Assembly: GCF_021742065.1 (NCBI RefSeq)
Contig: NZ_JAKKIE010000006.1
Location: forward strand, 1-64,000
Reading direction: 5' to 3'
From: Rhizorhapis sp. SPR117
GTDB taxonomy: Bacteria; Pseudomonadota; Alphaproteobacteria; Sphingomonadales; Sphingomonadaceae
Length of the DNA: 64,000 bases
In this document: positions 1-7,196 of the stretch, in pieces
Position numbering within the stretch: the stretch's first letter is position 1
Layout: every line of letters begins with the position of its first letter
Made by a program: the position numbers and the translations under genes
Notes under the pieces: generated by a model
Databases searched by the model: none
The model's input: the letters and a program-made list of their open reading frames with translations, nothing else
What the model was told of the DNA's origin: nothing

Positions 1-2
1 CC

Positions 3-77
3 GCCGACGAGATCCTCGCCGCCGTCAAACGCTTCTGCCAGAAAACAATGAAGCGAACTTCGGATTCAGGTGACTAG
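3..77 (+). CDS. 3' end of an unidentified gene (truncated by window edge)
   Basis: An open frame enters from the left edge and ends at TAG (75-77), giving 24 residues that include the basic stretch KRFCQKTMKR. Its stop overlaps the stop of the converging CinA-type gene in a CTAG. The other two forward frames also stop nearby (50 and 72), so coding is supported only by residue composition and by the neat convergence. A basic C-terminal tail like this could belong to a transposase or another nucleic-acid-binding protein, but nothing in it is diagnostic and I do not assign a function. Confidence 0.35.
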   Translation, partial: ADEILAAVKRFCQKTMKRTSDSGD

Positions 78-832
78 ATCTCACCCATGATCACGTCTCG
101 CCCGGTCGCTTTCAACCGGGCGACAAGATCTTCGATACAGGCATGCAGGGCCGCAGGCTCGGTCGCCCGCACCACAAAATTTGCACCCACCCGGCCCTCA
201 CGAAAAAACGGATAACTGCCGATCTGGCATCCCTCATGCGCCTTTTCCGTGTCTCCCAGAAGAAGGGAGACCTCGCTTTCGGCGACCCAGCAACCGACAG
301 TTTCGGACAGCAGCGGCCTGCCTCCCTCCAGCGTCCCGCTCAAGGCATCAAGCATCAGCGCCGTAATATGCGGCACGCCTGCCATGATGAAGACATTGCC
401 GACCCGGATCCCCGGCGCGCCCGACATGCGGTTTTCGATCAGATCCGCCCCATCGGGCACCCGCGCCATGCGCAGCCGCTGATCATTCAGCCCGCCCCGT
501 TCCGCATAATAGCCCTCCAGCGCCGCCCGCGCCTTGGGATGGATCATTACGTCCACGCCCAGCGCCGCCGCAATTGCATCGACGGTGATGTCGTCATGCG
601 TGGGTCCGATGCCGCCCGTCGTGAACAGATAGTCATTGCGCGCACGCAGAATATTCACCGCTTCGACGATCGCGTCCATGTCATCGGCGACGACCCTGAC
701 CTCCTTCAAACGGATGCCCTGCACATTCAGCCAAAGTGCGATCTGCGAGACATTCCGGTCCTGCGTCCGGCCAGACAGGATTTCATCCCCGATGACGATC
801 AGGGCAGCGGTCCAGATGCGGTTCTCGATCAT
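74..832 (-). CDS. CinA/MoaB-type molybdopterin-binding domain protein
   Basis: The 252-residue product is a stand-alone MoCF-biosynthesis (molybdopterin-binding) domain of the kind found at the N terminus of CinA. Motifs seen are IGDEILSG near residue 15, with the following TxDRN, and TTGGIGPTHDD near residue 75, the loops that bind the nucleotide or pterin ligand in this fold. The C-terminal nicotinamide-nucleotide amidase domain of full CinA is absent, so deamidase activity is not expected. I chose the ATG at 832 because AAGGG lies about 8 bases upstream; an in-frame ATG at 883 would add 17 residues with no family support. The exact substrate of short CinA-type proteins is unclear. It is divergent from map. 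Confidence 0.88.
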   Translation of the reverse strand: MIENRIWTAALIVIGDEILSGRTQDRNVSQIALWLNVQGIRLKEVRVVADDMDAIVEAVNILRARNDYLFTTGGIGPTHDDITVDAIAAALGVDVMIHPKARAALEGYYAERGGLNDQRLRMARVPDGADLIENRMSGAPGIRVGNVFIMAGVPHITALMLDALSGTLEGGRPLLSETVGCWVAESEVSLLLGDTEKAHEGCQIGSYPFFREGRVGANFVVRATEPAALHACIEDLVARLKATGRDVIMGEI

Positions 833-906
833 GACATGAACCCTTAGCGCGCCGAGACGCGAAGGCAAAGTGCCCTCTCGCAAAATCGCTCTGCCTATCT
901 TATACT

Positions 907-1737
907 ATGCCCATGACCGAATATATCACCGCTACGCAAGACAGCCCCGCCGCACGCTCCGGCGCGATCAAGCTCCACGACGCCGCCGCATTCGAAGGCA
1001 TGCGCAAGGCCGGGCGGCTCGCCGCTGAAACGCTGGACGCACTCGTCCCCCATGTCGTGCCCGGCGTGACGACGCAGGAACTGGACGACATGGTCCGCGA
1101 CCATATGCTGCGTGGCGGCGGCGTACCGGCAACGCTGGGCTATCGCGGCTATACGCACAGCAGCTGCATTTCGATCAACAATGTCATCTGTCACGGCATA
1201 CCCGGCCCCAAACAGCTGAAGGACGGGGACATCGCCAATATCGACGTGACCGTCATCATCGATGGCTGGCACGGCGATACCAGCCGCATGTTCATCGTCG
1301 GCGATGCACCGATCAAGGCGCGGCGTCTGGTCGATGTCACCTATGAATGCCTGATGCTGGGCATCGAACAGGCGAAACCCGGCAATACGATGGGCGACAT
1401 TGGCCATGCCATTCAACAGTTCGCCGAAAAGCACCGTTACGGCGTCGTCCGCGACTTTTGCGGCCACGGTCTGGGCCGTGTCTTTCACGATACGCCCGAA
1501 GTCGTGCATGTCGGCCGGCCCGGCACTGGCCCCGAACTCAAACCCGGCATGTTCTTCACCATCGAACCGATGATCAACATCGGCAAGCCCGGCGTCAAGA
1601 TGATGGAAGACGGCTGGACCGCCGTCACCCGCGACCGCAGCCTGTCGGCGCAGTTCGAACACAGCATCGGGATTACCGAAACCGGCTGCGAAATTTTCAC
1701 GAAGAGCCCGGCCGGGTTGGATCATCCGCCTTATTGA
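907..1737 (+). CDS. map: Type I methionine aminopeptidase
   Basis: This cytosolic enzyme removes the initiator Met from nascent proteins. The 276-residue product has the pita-bread fold signature. The five metal ligands are visible as D113 (in NIDV), D124 (in HGDTS), H187 (in GHGLG), E220 (in TIEP) and E251 (in FEHS), and the catalytic-site H96 sits in CHGIP. Length is typical of a proteobacterial type Ia enzyme with a slightly extended N terminus. ATG at 907 or 913 are both possible starts. The gene is divergent from the CinA-type gene, with about 75 bases between the two starts. The DNA after its stop belongs to a small accessory islet, not to another housekeeping gene. Confidence 0.97.
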   Translation: MPMTEYITATQDSPAARSGAIKLHDAAAFEGMRKAGRLAAETLDALVPHVVPGVTTQELDDMVRDHMLRGGGVPATLGYRGYTHSSCISINNVICHGIPGPKQLKDGDIANIDVTVIIDGWHGDTSRMFIVGDAPIKARRLVDVTYECLMLGIEQAKPGNTMGDIGHAIQQFAEKHRYGVVRDFCGHGLGRVFHDTPEVVHVGRPGTGPELKPGMFFTIEPMINIGKPGVKMMEDGWTAVTRDRSLSAQFEHSIGITETGCEIFTKSPAGLDHPPY

Positions 1738-1926
1738 AGGACGGACAGAAAGGTCCTTGTCTGCTTTGTTGCCGGGTGCCGACAGTCAGCTATCGAACGA
1801 TAAGGCATCAAACCAGACGTTGTCGGGTCGGCGCTGGTACCAGACTTTGCAACAAGAAAGCTGGGTCTGCGCGATGGATTGCGACTCTAGCTGGCGGAGG
1901 CTGTCTGGCCTCGCTATGTTGCAGTG

Positions 1927-2964
1927 ATGCTTCGTTTACTCATCGACACATCGGTTTGGTTGGACCTTGCCGCCGACCATCGGCAGTTGCCAATCATCGA
2001 TGCGCTCACCCAGATGGCAGAGTTGGACGAACTCGACTTGATCCTGCCTGTCACCATCATCGAGGAATTCGCTCGGAACAAGGAACGGGTGATCGCCGCC
2101 AGCAAGCGAAGCCTCTCCAGTCAATTCCGCGTGGTGCGCGAAGCCATTGTTAAGTTCGCGCCCCAGAACGAGCGCGATGAGGCCCTGCGGCAGTTGCACG
2201 AGGTCGACCACAGGATCGCAGTAGGTGGTGAGGCAGTAAACGAGGCAGTGGAGCAGATCGAGAAGCTGTTCGACAAAGCGTCCAAGATTGAGCCGACCCA
2301 GGCGGTGAAGGCGAGCGCGGCCGACCGGGCTGTGGCGAAGGCTGCTCCGTGCCATCGACAGCGCAACAGCATTACTGACGCCCTTCTGATTGAAACCTAT
2401 ATAGCCGCCCTTGCCGAACGGAGGGACGTCGACGACGAATACGGCTTCGTGACTCACAACACGCGTGACTTCAGCGAAGAGCAAGGCGACACCCGTGAGC
2501 CGCACCCCGACATCGCAGCGGCGTTCGACAGTGCAGACTCGCGCTATGCTACTAACCTCGCAGTCCTACTGAGCGCCTACGCGCCAGATTTGGTCGAGGA
2601 GGTACGGTTTGAGCGCGAGTGGAGTCAGGAGCCGCGCAGACTGTCCGAATTATTGGAAGCCGAACACAAGCTGTTCAAACAGGTCTGGTACAACCGAAAG
2701 TGGAACATCATTGCGCGCGTTGAAAAAGGGGACGAGCGCCTTGTCAGCCAAGATGAGTGGAACAAAGCAGCGCCAGTCGAGCGACGGAGCATGATGGTCA
2801 AGTCGTCTTGGGATGGAATGCTGGCTGCGATGAAGAGGACGGAGAAGGAGCTAGGCCCGGACGACAGCGGCCCGTGGGATGATTTTGAGTGGGGCATGTT
2901 GAACGGCAAGTTATCGGCATTGCGCTGGGTGATGGGCGACGAATGGGACATGCTGGACACGTGA
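1927..2964 (+). CDS. PIN-domain protein (DUF4935-like), putative ribonuclease
   Basis: The 345-residue product (one longer if GTG 1924 is used) begins with a PIN-like nuclease domain over about residues 1-175. The four acidic positions of the fold are visible: D in LLIDTSVW, E in IIEEF, D in ITDALLIE and D in THNTRDF. Between them lies a long charged helical insert. The C-terminal 170 residues (Trp- and Glu-rich, with WSQEPRRLSELLEAE) match nothing I recognise. PIN domains cut single-stranded RNA, and DUF4935 proteins are often found in accessory or defence regions; that family knowledge is the basis of the call. No antitoxin-like partner of the usual small type lies upstream. Codon use is more mixed than in the flanking housekeeping genes, which fits acquisition by transfer. 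Confidence 0.7.
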   Translation: MLRLLIDTSVWLDLAADHRQLPIIDALTQMAELDELDLILPVTIIEEFARNKERVIAASKRSLSSQFRVVREAIVKFAPQNERDEALRQLHEVDHRIAVGGEAVNEAVEQIEKLFDKASKIEPTQAVKASAADRAVAKAAPCHRQRNSITDALLIETYIAALAERRDVDDEYGFVTHNTRDFSEEQGDTREPHPDIAAAFDSADSRYATNLAVLLSAYAPDLVEEVRFEREWSQEPRRLSELLEAEHKLFKQVWYNRKWNIIARVEKGDERLVSQDEWNKAAPVERRSMMVKSSWDGMLAAMKRTEKELGPDDSGPWDDFEWGMLNGKLSALRWVMGDEWDMLDT

Positions 2965-3052
2965 GCAGCTACCGAAACCCTTCGCTCCCTGTAAGGTAAC
3001 AACAATTACAAGCGCTATTTGCACCCTGCTGCTGAGTTGGTAAGCAAGCCCA

Positions 3053-3460
3053 ATGGCCACTGACATGATAGCGCTGATCTCAGCCGGAATCGCCCTGCTT
3101 GCCGCCGGTGGCGCTTGGGGCGCTGTGTTCGTCAACCGCCGGAACGCCACCGACACAATAAAGACTCAGGTAAACATTGGAGCCCGTAACTCACGCGCTT
3201 CTGTGGTGAGCGCCAACCGTCAAAAATGGATCGCCTCCATCCGCGCGGACGTTGCCGACTTCATCGCCACCCGCCAGCAATTGCTATTGCTCGCCGGCTC
3301 AGGGAGCTTTCAGAAGGCGGGAATGGACGCACTGCACGCAGAGGAGCGTATGCTCCACAAGCACGCCGCAATGCTGCGGGCGCGTGTCGAAATGAGGTTG
3401 AATCTTGAGAAGGAAGAGGACCATGTCTCCCGGACGCCTGTGGAGGTCTCTGGAAGCTGA
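3053..3460 (+). CDS. Small membrane-anchored protein of unknown function, probably truncated at the 3' end
   Basis: The 135-residue product starts with one hydrophobic helix (about residues 5-27, Ala/Ile/Leu/Gly-rich, then VNRRNA), placing the rest in the cytoplasm. The soluble part has a SxxRQKWIxxIR-like helix and ends with RLNLEKEEDH. I recall similar small one-helix proteins in which such a segment is followed by more conserved sequence. Here it runs into VSRTPVEVSGS and stops three bases before the CCA end of tRNA-Cys. That suggests the gene was cut when DNA inserted or was deleted at the tRNA 3' end. It lies 88 bases after the PIN gene on the same strand, so the two could be cotranscribed. 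Function unknown. Confidence 0.55.
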   Translation: MATDMIALISAGIALLAAGGAWGAVFVNRRNATDTIKTQVNIGARNSRASVVSANRQKWIASIRADVADFIATRQQLLLLAGSGSFQKAGMDALHAEERMLHKHAAMLRARVEMRLNLEKEEDHVSRTPVEVSGS

Positions 3461-3462
3461 AA

Positions 3463-3536
3463 TGGAGGCCCGAGCCGGAATCGAACCGGCGTGCAAGGAT
3501 TTGCAGTCCTCTGCGTAACCACTCCGCCATCGGGCC
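3463..3536 (-). tRNA. tRNA-Cys (GCA)
   Basis: Read on the minus strand, the 74 bases fold as a cloverleaf. The acceptor GGCCCGA pairs with TCGGGCC, followed by discriminator T and an encoded CCA. The anticodon loop is CTGCAAA with anticodon GCA, and the T arm has TTCGATTC flanked by GCCGG/CCGGC. U73 is the usual cysteine identity base. The 3' end of the gene abuts the accessory islet, a common arrangement for integrated DNA. Confidence 0.96.
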
Positions 3537-3723
3537 TCGTCCCGTCTTTCGCCGGGAATGGGGCTGCTACTCCAGAAAAGCGTGCAGCGCAATCTGATTA
3601 GGCCCGTGGCGGTGCAAAAAACTGCGCTAAGCCGCTTGGCCTTGCGCGTCATTCGGATTAGACAGCATTTGAACTATCCAGTGTATTGAACTTGCAATAC
3701 AGTTGTGCGAAGCGAGAGTGATC

Positions 3724-4377
3724 GTGACCGAGCAAAATTTCAAATCGATGCGTAATGCCATGGTGGAAAGCCAGCTTCGCACCAGTGACGTCAATGATCC
3801 GCGTGTCATAGCCGCGATGGCGAGCGTCCCTCGGGAAGCTTTTCTGCCGGTGGAGCGTCAGGCGCTGGCTTATATCGATCGGCCGGTAAGACTGTCCGAT
3901 GGGCGCTGGCTCAATCCTCCGCTCAGCACGGGACGGCTTTTGACCGCGGCGGAGGTTGTGCCCGATGACACTGTCCTCGTGATCGGCGCCGCGACCGGAT
4001 ATAGCGCGGCGCTGTTGTCGCAGCTTGCCGCCTCCGTCGTCGCAGTGGAAGAAGATGAAGCCTTGCTGCCACGGGCGAAGGCCGTGCTGGCGGGTTATGG
4101 CAATGTCAGGCTCGTTCCTGGCGCTCTTCACCAGGGAGCGCGCAAAGATGGGCCTTATTCGCTGATCTTTATTGATGGTGCGGTCGAAGTGATTCCGCCC
4201 GCCATCATCAAGCAACTGGCCGAGGATGGCCGCCTTGTCAGTGCTATTGTCGATAAAGGGGTCACGCGTTTGTCCTTGGGTCGCAAGAGCGGCGGCGCAT
4301 TCGGCATAAGCAGTTTTGCCGATTGCGAATCCGTTATCCTGCCGGGATTCACGAAGCCGGAAACCTTTAAATTTTGA
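3724..4377 (+). CDS. Protein-L-isoaspartate O-methyltransferase family protein
   Basis: The 217-residue product belongs to the PCMT family of SAM-dependent methyltransferases. The N terminus (MRNAMVESQLRT, then DPRVIAAM) and PREAFLPV are the family entry motifs. VLVIGAATGYSAALLSQ near residue 90 is the SAM-binding glycine loop, and LIFIDGAVE is the post-II motif. The usual active-site Ser/Thr loop is PPLSTGRLLTA. In alphaproteobacteria this paralog commonly sits just before tolC, as here (10 bases apart), so its substrate may not be isoaspartyl protein. I use GTG at 3724 because the family N terminus begins there and a purine-rich GCGAGAG precedes it; TTG 3703 and GTG 3718 are alternatives. 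Confidence 0.87.
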   Translation: MTEQNFKSMRNAMVESQLRTSDVNDPRVIAAMASVPREAFLPVERQALAYIDRPVRLSDGRWLNPPLSTGRLLTAAEVVPDDTVLVIGAATGYSAALLSQLAASVVAVEEDEALLPRAKAVLAGYGNVRLVPGALHQGARKDGPYSLIFIDGAVEVIPPAIIKQLAEDGRLVSAIVDKGVTRLSLGRKSGGAFGISSFADCESVILPGFTKPETFKF

Positions 4378-4387
4378 GGCACAGCCT

Positions 4388-5833
4388 ATGACAATGCGCC
4401 GCATTTCCATGTCGGGGTCAGTCGCGCTCCTTGCCCTTGTGCTTTCCTCGCAAGGGTCGGCTGAAACGTTGCGTGAGGCACTGGCAAAAGCATATCGCAC
4501 CAACCCCACGTTGACCGGCGCGCGCGCCGGTCAACGGGCCAATGACGAGAATGTCCCGATCGAGAGAAGCCGCGGATTACCCGATCTGGGCTTGAATGGC
4601 GGCTATACCGAGAATGTGAAGAAATCGAGCAACAGCTTCACCTCGCCGACCCGTTTTGTACAGGGTGGAGTCACCCTTTCCGTACCAATATACAGGGGCG
4701 GGGCCGTCGCCAACAGCATGAAGGCCGCCAAGGCGCGCGTCGAGGCCGGACAGGCCGATCTGCGTGGCACCGAAGCCAGCATTTTCAGCGCGACCGTTGC
4801 CGCTTATATGGATGTGATCCGCGACAGCGCCATTGTGGGGCTGAACCAGTCGAACGTCCGGGCACTGGAAGTCAATCTGGAGGCGACGAAGGATCGCTTT
4901 GAGGTGGGTGACCTGACCCGCACCGACATTGCGCAATCCGAATCGCGCCTCGCCGTTGCGCGCAGCGATCTGCGGGCGGCAGAGGCGCGGCTGATTTCCA
5001 GCCGGGAAACCTATGTTCAGCTTGTCGGGGACACGCCGGACGATTTGCAGCCGCCACCGCCTTTGCCCAATTTGCCAACCTCACCCAATATGGCGGTCGA
5101 TATTGCCGTCAATAATAATCCGGATATCGCCGCGGCAAAAAAGGCGCGGCAAGCGGCTGCCTATGAAGTGAATGTGGCGCGTGCGACGCGCATGCCGACC
5201 GTATCGGCAACGGCGGATGGCGGATATGTCGATTATCTGAACACGCTGGACAGTACATTCGCGCAACATGCCACCACGGCGACCGCTGGCGTTACGGCTA
5301 CTTTTCCCTTGTTTCAGGGCGGTTATCCGGCTGCTTTGACCCGGCAGGCGCAGGCGCGTGAAAGTCAATCGATCGAACAGACGCTTGAGGTCGAACGGAG
5401 TGTGGTCGCCCAAACGCGCGCTGCCTATGCCAGTTATCAGGCGGCAAATGCCGTTATTGAATCCAGTCAGGTCGCGGTTGACGCCAGCAGTTTGTCGTTG
5501 GAGGGCGTGCGGGCCGAAAATACTGTTGGCACGCGGACAATCCTCGACATTTTGAATGCCGAGCAGGAATATCTCAATGCACAGGTGACGCTCGTATCGG
5601 CCCGGCGGGATGCATATGTGGCGGGCTTTTCGCTGTTGGCGGCCATGGGGCAGGCAGAGGCGAAGGATCTGGGGCTGGACGGCGGCGCATTATATGATCC
5701 GGTGACAAACTATGAACGTGTAAAAGGACGCATTTGGGATTGGGACGAAGACCCGGCGCCAGTGCCGCAATCCACGAGCACCGTTGACACGCCTGCGCAA
5801 AACTCCACAGTAGGGCCGTTGGACAAGGATTGA
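4388..5833 (+). CDS. tolC: TolC family outer-membrane efflux/secretion channel
   Basis: The 481-residue precursor has a signal peptide (MTMRRISMSG, hydrophobic stretch, cleavage after SQGSA) and two OEP repeats rich in alternating helical segments. LREALAKAYRTNPTL at the mature N terminus and the second-repeat region from about NPDIAAAKKAR are typical. TolC trimers span the outer membrane and periplasm and pair with inner-membrane exporters for type I secretion or RND efflux. The start is set by the signal peptide; ATG 4394 is an in-frame alternative. It follows the PCMT-family gene by 10 bases and precedes the PopZ-like gene by 9, so the three likely form one operon. Confidence 0.93.
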   Translation: MTMRRISMSGSVALLALVLSSQGSAETLREALAKAYRTNPTLTGARAGQRANDENVPIERSRGLPDLGLNGGYTENVKKSSNSFTSPTRFVQGGVTLSVPIYRGGAVANSMKAAKARVEAGQADLRGTEASIFSATVAAYMDVIRDSAIVGLNQSNVRALEVNLEATKDRFEVGDLTRTDIAQSESRLAVARSDLRAAEARLISSRETYVQLVGDTPDDLQPPPPLPNLPTSPNMAVDIAVNNNPDIAAAKKARQAAAYEVNVARATRMPTVSATADGGYVDYLNTLDSTFAQHATTATAGVTATFPLFQGGYPAALTRQAQARESQSIEQTLEVERSVVAQTRAAYASYQAANAVIESSQVAVDASSLSLEGVRAENTVGTRTILDILNAEQEYLNAQVTLVSARRDAYVAGFSLLAAMGQAEAKDLGLDGGALYDPVTNYERVKGRIWDWDEDPAPVPQSTSTVDTPAQNSTVGPLDKD

Positions 5834-5842
5834 GGCGGGAAC

Positions 5843-6370
5843 ATGGGGGATATGACGAAAGAACCCTCGATGGAGGAGATACTTTCTTCCATCAAGCGCA
5901 TCATTGCGGAAGAAAGCGAAACACCGAAATCCGGGCCTCGCAGCCCTTTGCGCGGTAAATCGAAGGCGAAACTATCGGCCCAGTCCGCCGACTCCGCCGA
6001 TGAGGAAATGCGTGCGCTCGAGTCGGCTGATACCGATGACGATACCGATGAAATTCTGGAACTGACCGATGAGGTCGCGCCCGAAGTCGAGGGTCAGGAG
6101 GCTGAACTGCACGGTCAGCCGGAAATCGTGGGGGACATGTCTGTGGGAACCATCTTGTCCAATGAAACGGCTGCTGCCAGCCGGCATTCGCTTGCCGCAT
6201 TGTCGGCGCTTCTTATTCGACCGGACGATGCACCGTCGAATACGCTGGAAGGATTGGTGCGCGACATGCTGCGCCCAATGCTGAAGGAGTGGCTGGACGC
6301 CAACCTGCCTGATCTGGTCGAAAAGATCGTGGCAAAGGAAATCGCACGCCTGAGCGACGGGTCGTTCTGA
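5843..6370 (+). CDS. PopZ-like DUF2497 protein (polar organising protein family)
   Basis: The 175-residue product has the bipartite layout of alphaproteobacterial PopZ. A short N-terminal helix (EPSMEEILSSIKRIIAEE) is followed by an acidic, Pro/Ser/Asp-rich disordered linker (about residues 30-100) and a C-terminal DUF2497 oligomerisation region (LEGLVRDMLRPMLKEWLDAN, about 130-172). In Caulobacter, PopZ forms a polar matrix that anchors ParB and cell-cycle regulators; whether this homolog does the same is inference. Its stop and the stop of the converging hydrolase lie within a perfect inverted repeat (TTCTGACG 6365-6372 with CGTCAGAA 6396-6403) that could act as a weak two-way terminator. 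Confidence 0.82.
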   Translation: MGDMTKEPSMEEILSSIKRIIAEESETPKSGPRSPLRGKSKAKLSAQSADSADEEMRALESADTDDDTDEILELTDEVAPEVEGQEAELHGQPEIVGDMSVGTILSNETAAASRHSLAALSALLIRPDDAPSNTLEGLVRDMLRPMLKEWLDANLPDLVEKIVAKEIARLSDGSF

Positions 6371-6389
6371 CGGCCTGTCCGTCCGGTCT

Positions 6390-7079
6390 TCACCGCGTCA
6401 GAAAGTCTTCCAATATCCGCATAGCGCTTTCGGGCGCTTCGACTGGCAGCATGTGACCTGCGCCGTTCACCACTTCCACCCGCCCATCGGGTGCCGCGCT
6501 GGCGATGGCTTCATGTTCGGCAAGCGGAGCCCATTGATCCTCGCTGCCCGTGACGGCGAGCAATGGACAACTGATCTGCGCGGGCAAGGCGCTACGGTCG
6601 GGCCGGGTCAGCAACGCCTGTTGCTGGAGAGCAAATGTTTCGGGCGAGCAGCGTTCGAGCATTTCGGTGATACCGTGAACCAGCCCGGTATTTTGCCGGT
6701 TGGTTGGCGCCAGCATGGGCGGCAGCCAGTCCCGCGCGACTGCTGCCATGCCTTCTTTTTGCGCGGTTTCAACCAGTTGCATCCGCCCCGCGCGTTCGCT
6801 TTCGCTTGGGCCGCGCGCGCCGCTGTCGAATATGATCAGGCTGGCCAGGCGATAGGGCGCCATCGCCGCTATTTCCAGCGCCACGCGACCGCCCATGGAA
6901 TGACCGATAACGACAAGCGATCCGACCGTGCCCGTCACGATCCGTTCCGCCATTTCCTCCAACGTGCCGCAACCATCCGTTCGGGCAATGGTGACAGGCG
7001 CGAGGCGACTTAACCCGCCGACCTGATGCCGCCAGATCCAACCGTCGTTCATCAGTCCAGGGATGAGAATGATCTGCAT
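6390..7079 (-). CDS. Alpha/beta-fold hydrolase
   Basis: The 229-residue product is a compact alpha/beta hydrolase. The nucleophile elbow GHSMGG places the catalytic Ser at residue 61, with Asp in VTGSEDQW and His in NGAGHMLPVEAP completing the triad. A Pro-Gly-Leu oxyanion region (IILIPGLM) lies at the N terminus. There is no signal peptide, so it is cytosolic. The sequence resembles small esterases and the MenH/BioH-like group but gives no substrate. It converges with the PopZ-like gene and is divergent from valS, with about 117 bases between starts. Confidence 0.88.
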   Translation of the reverse strand: MQIILIPGLMNDGWIWRHQVGGLSRLAPVTIARTDGCGTLEEMAERIVTGTVGSLVVIGHSMGGRVALEIAAMAPYRLASLIIFDSGARGPSESERAGRMQLVETAQKEGMAAVARDWLPPMLAPTNRQNTGLVHGITEMLERCSPETFALQQQALLTRPDRSALPAQISCPLLAVTGSEDQWAPLAEHEAIASAAPDGRVEVVNGAGHMLPVEAPESAMRILEDFLTR

Positions 7080-7196
7080 GGGGGTTGCCTTTCCCGGTAT
7101 CCTTGCCTTTCAGTGTAACAGAAATGACGGTCCTTTCGTGAGTGGAATCATTGTCCCTATTTGACCTCGCCCGCGCAACCGCTAAAGCGCCATGTC

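Noticed and set aside
1738..1800. Intrinsic terminator after map
   Set aside because: AAGGAC/GTCCTT can pair but the stem is short and no proper T-run follows.
1738..1926. Direct repeat of the tRNA-Cys 3' end marking the other edge of the islet
   Set aside because: I searched for the last 20 bases of the tRNA on both strands in this interval and found no match.
1347..2153. Forward frame running from the 3' half of map into the PIN gene
   Set aside because: It overlaps map in another frame and its translation has no family features. It only shows that there is no stop in that frame across the junction.
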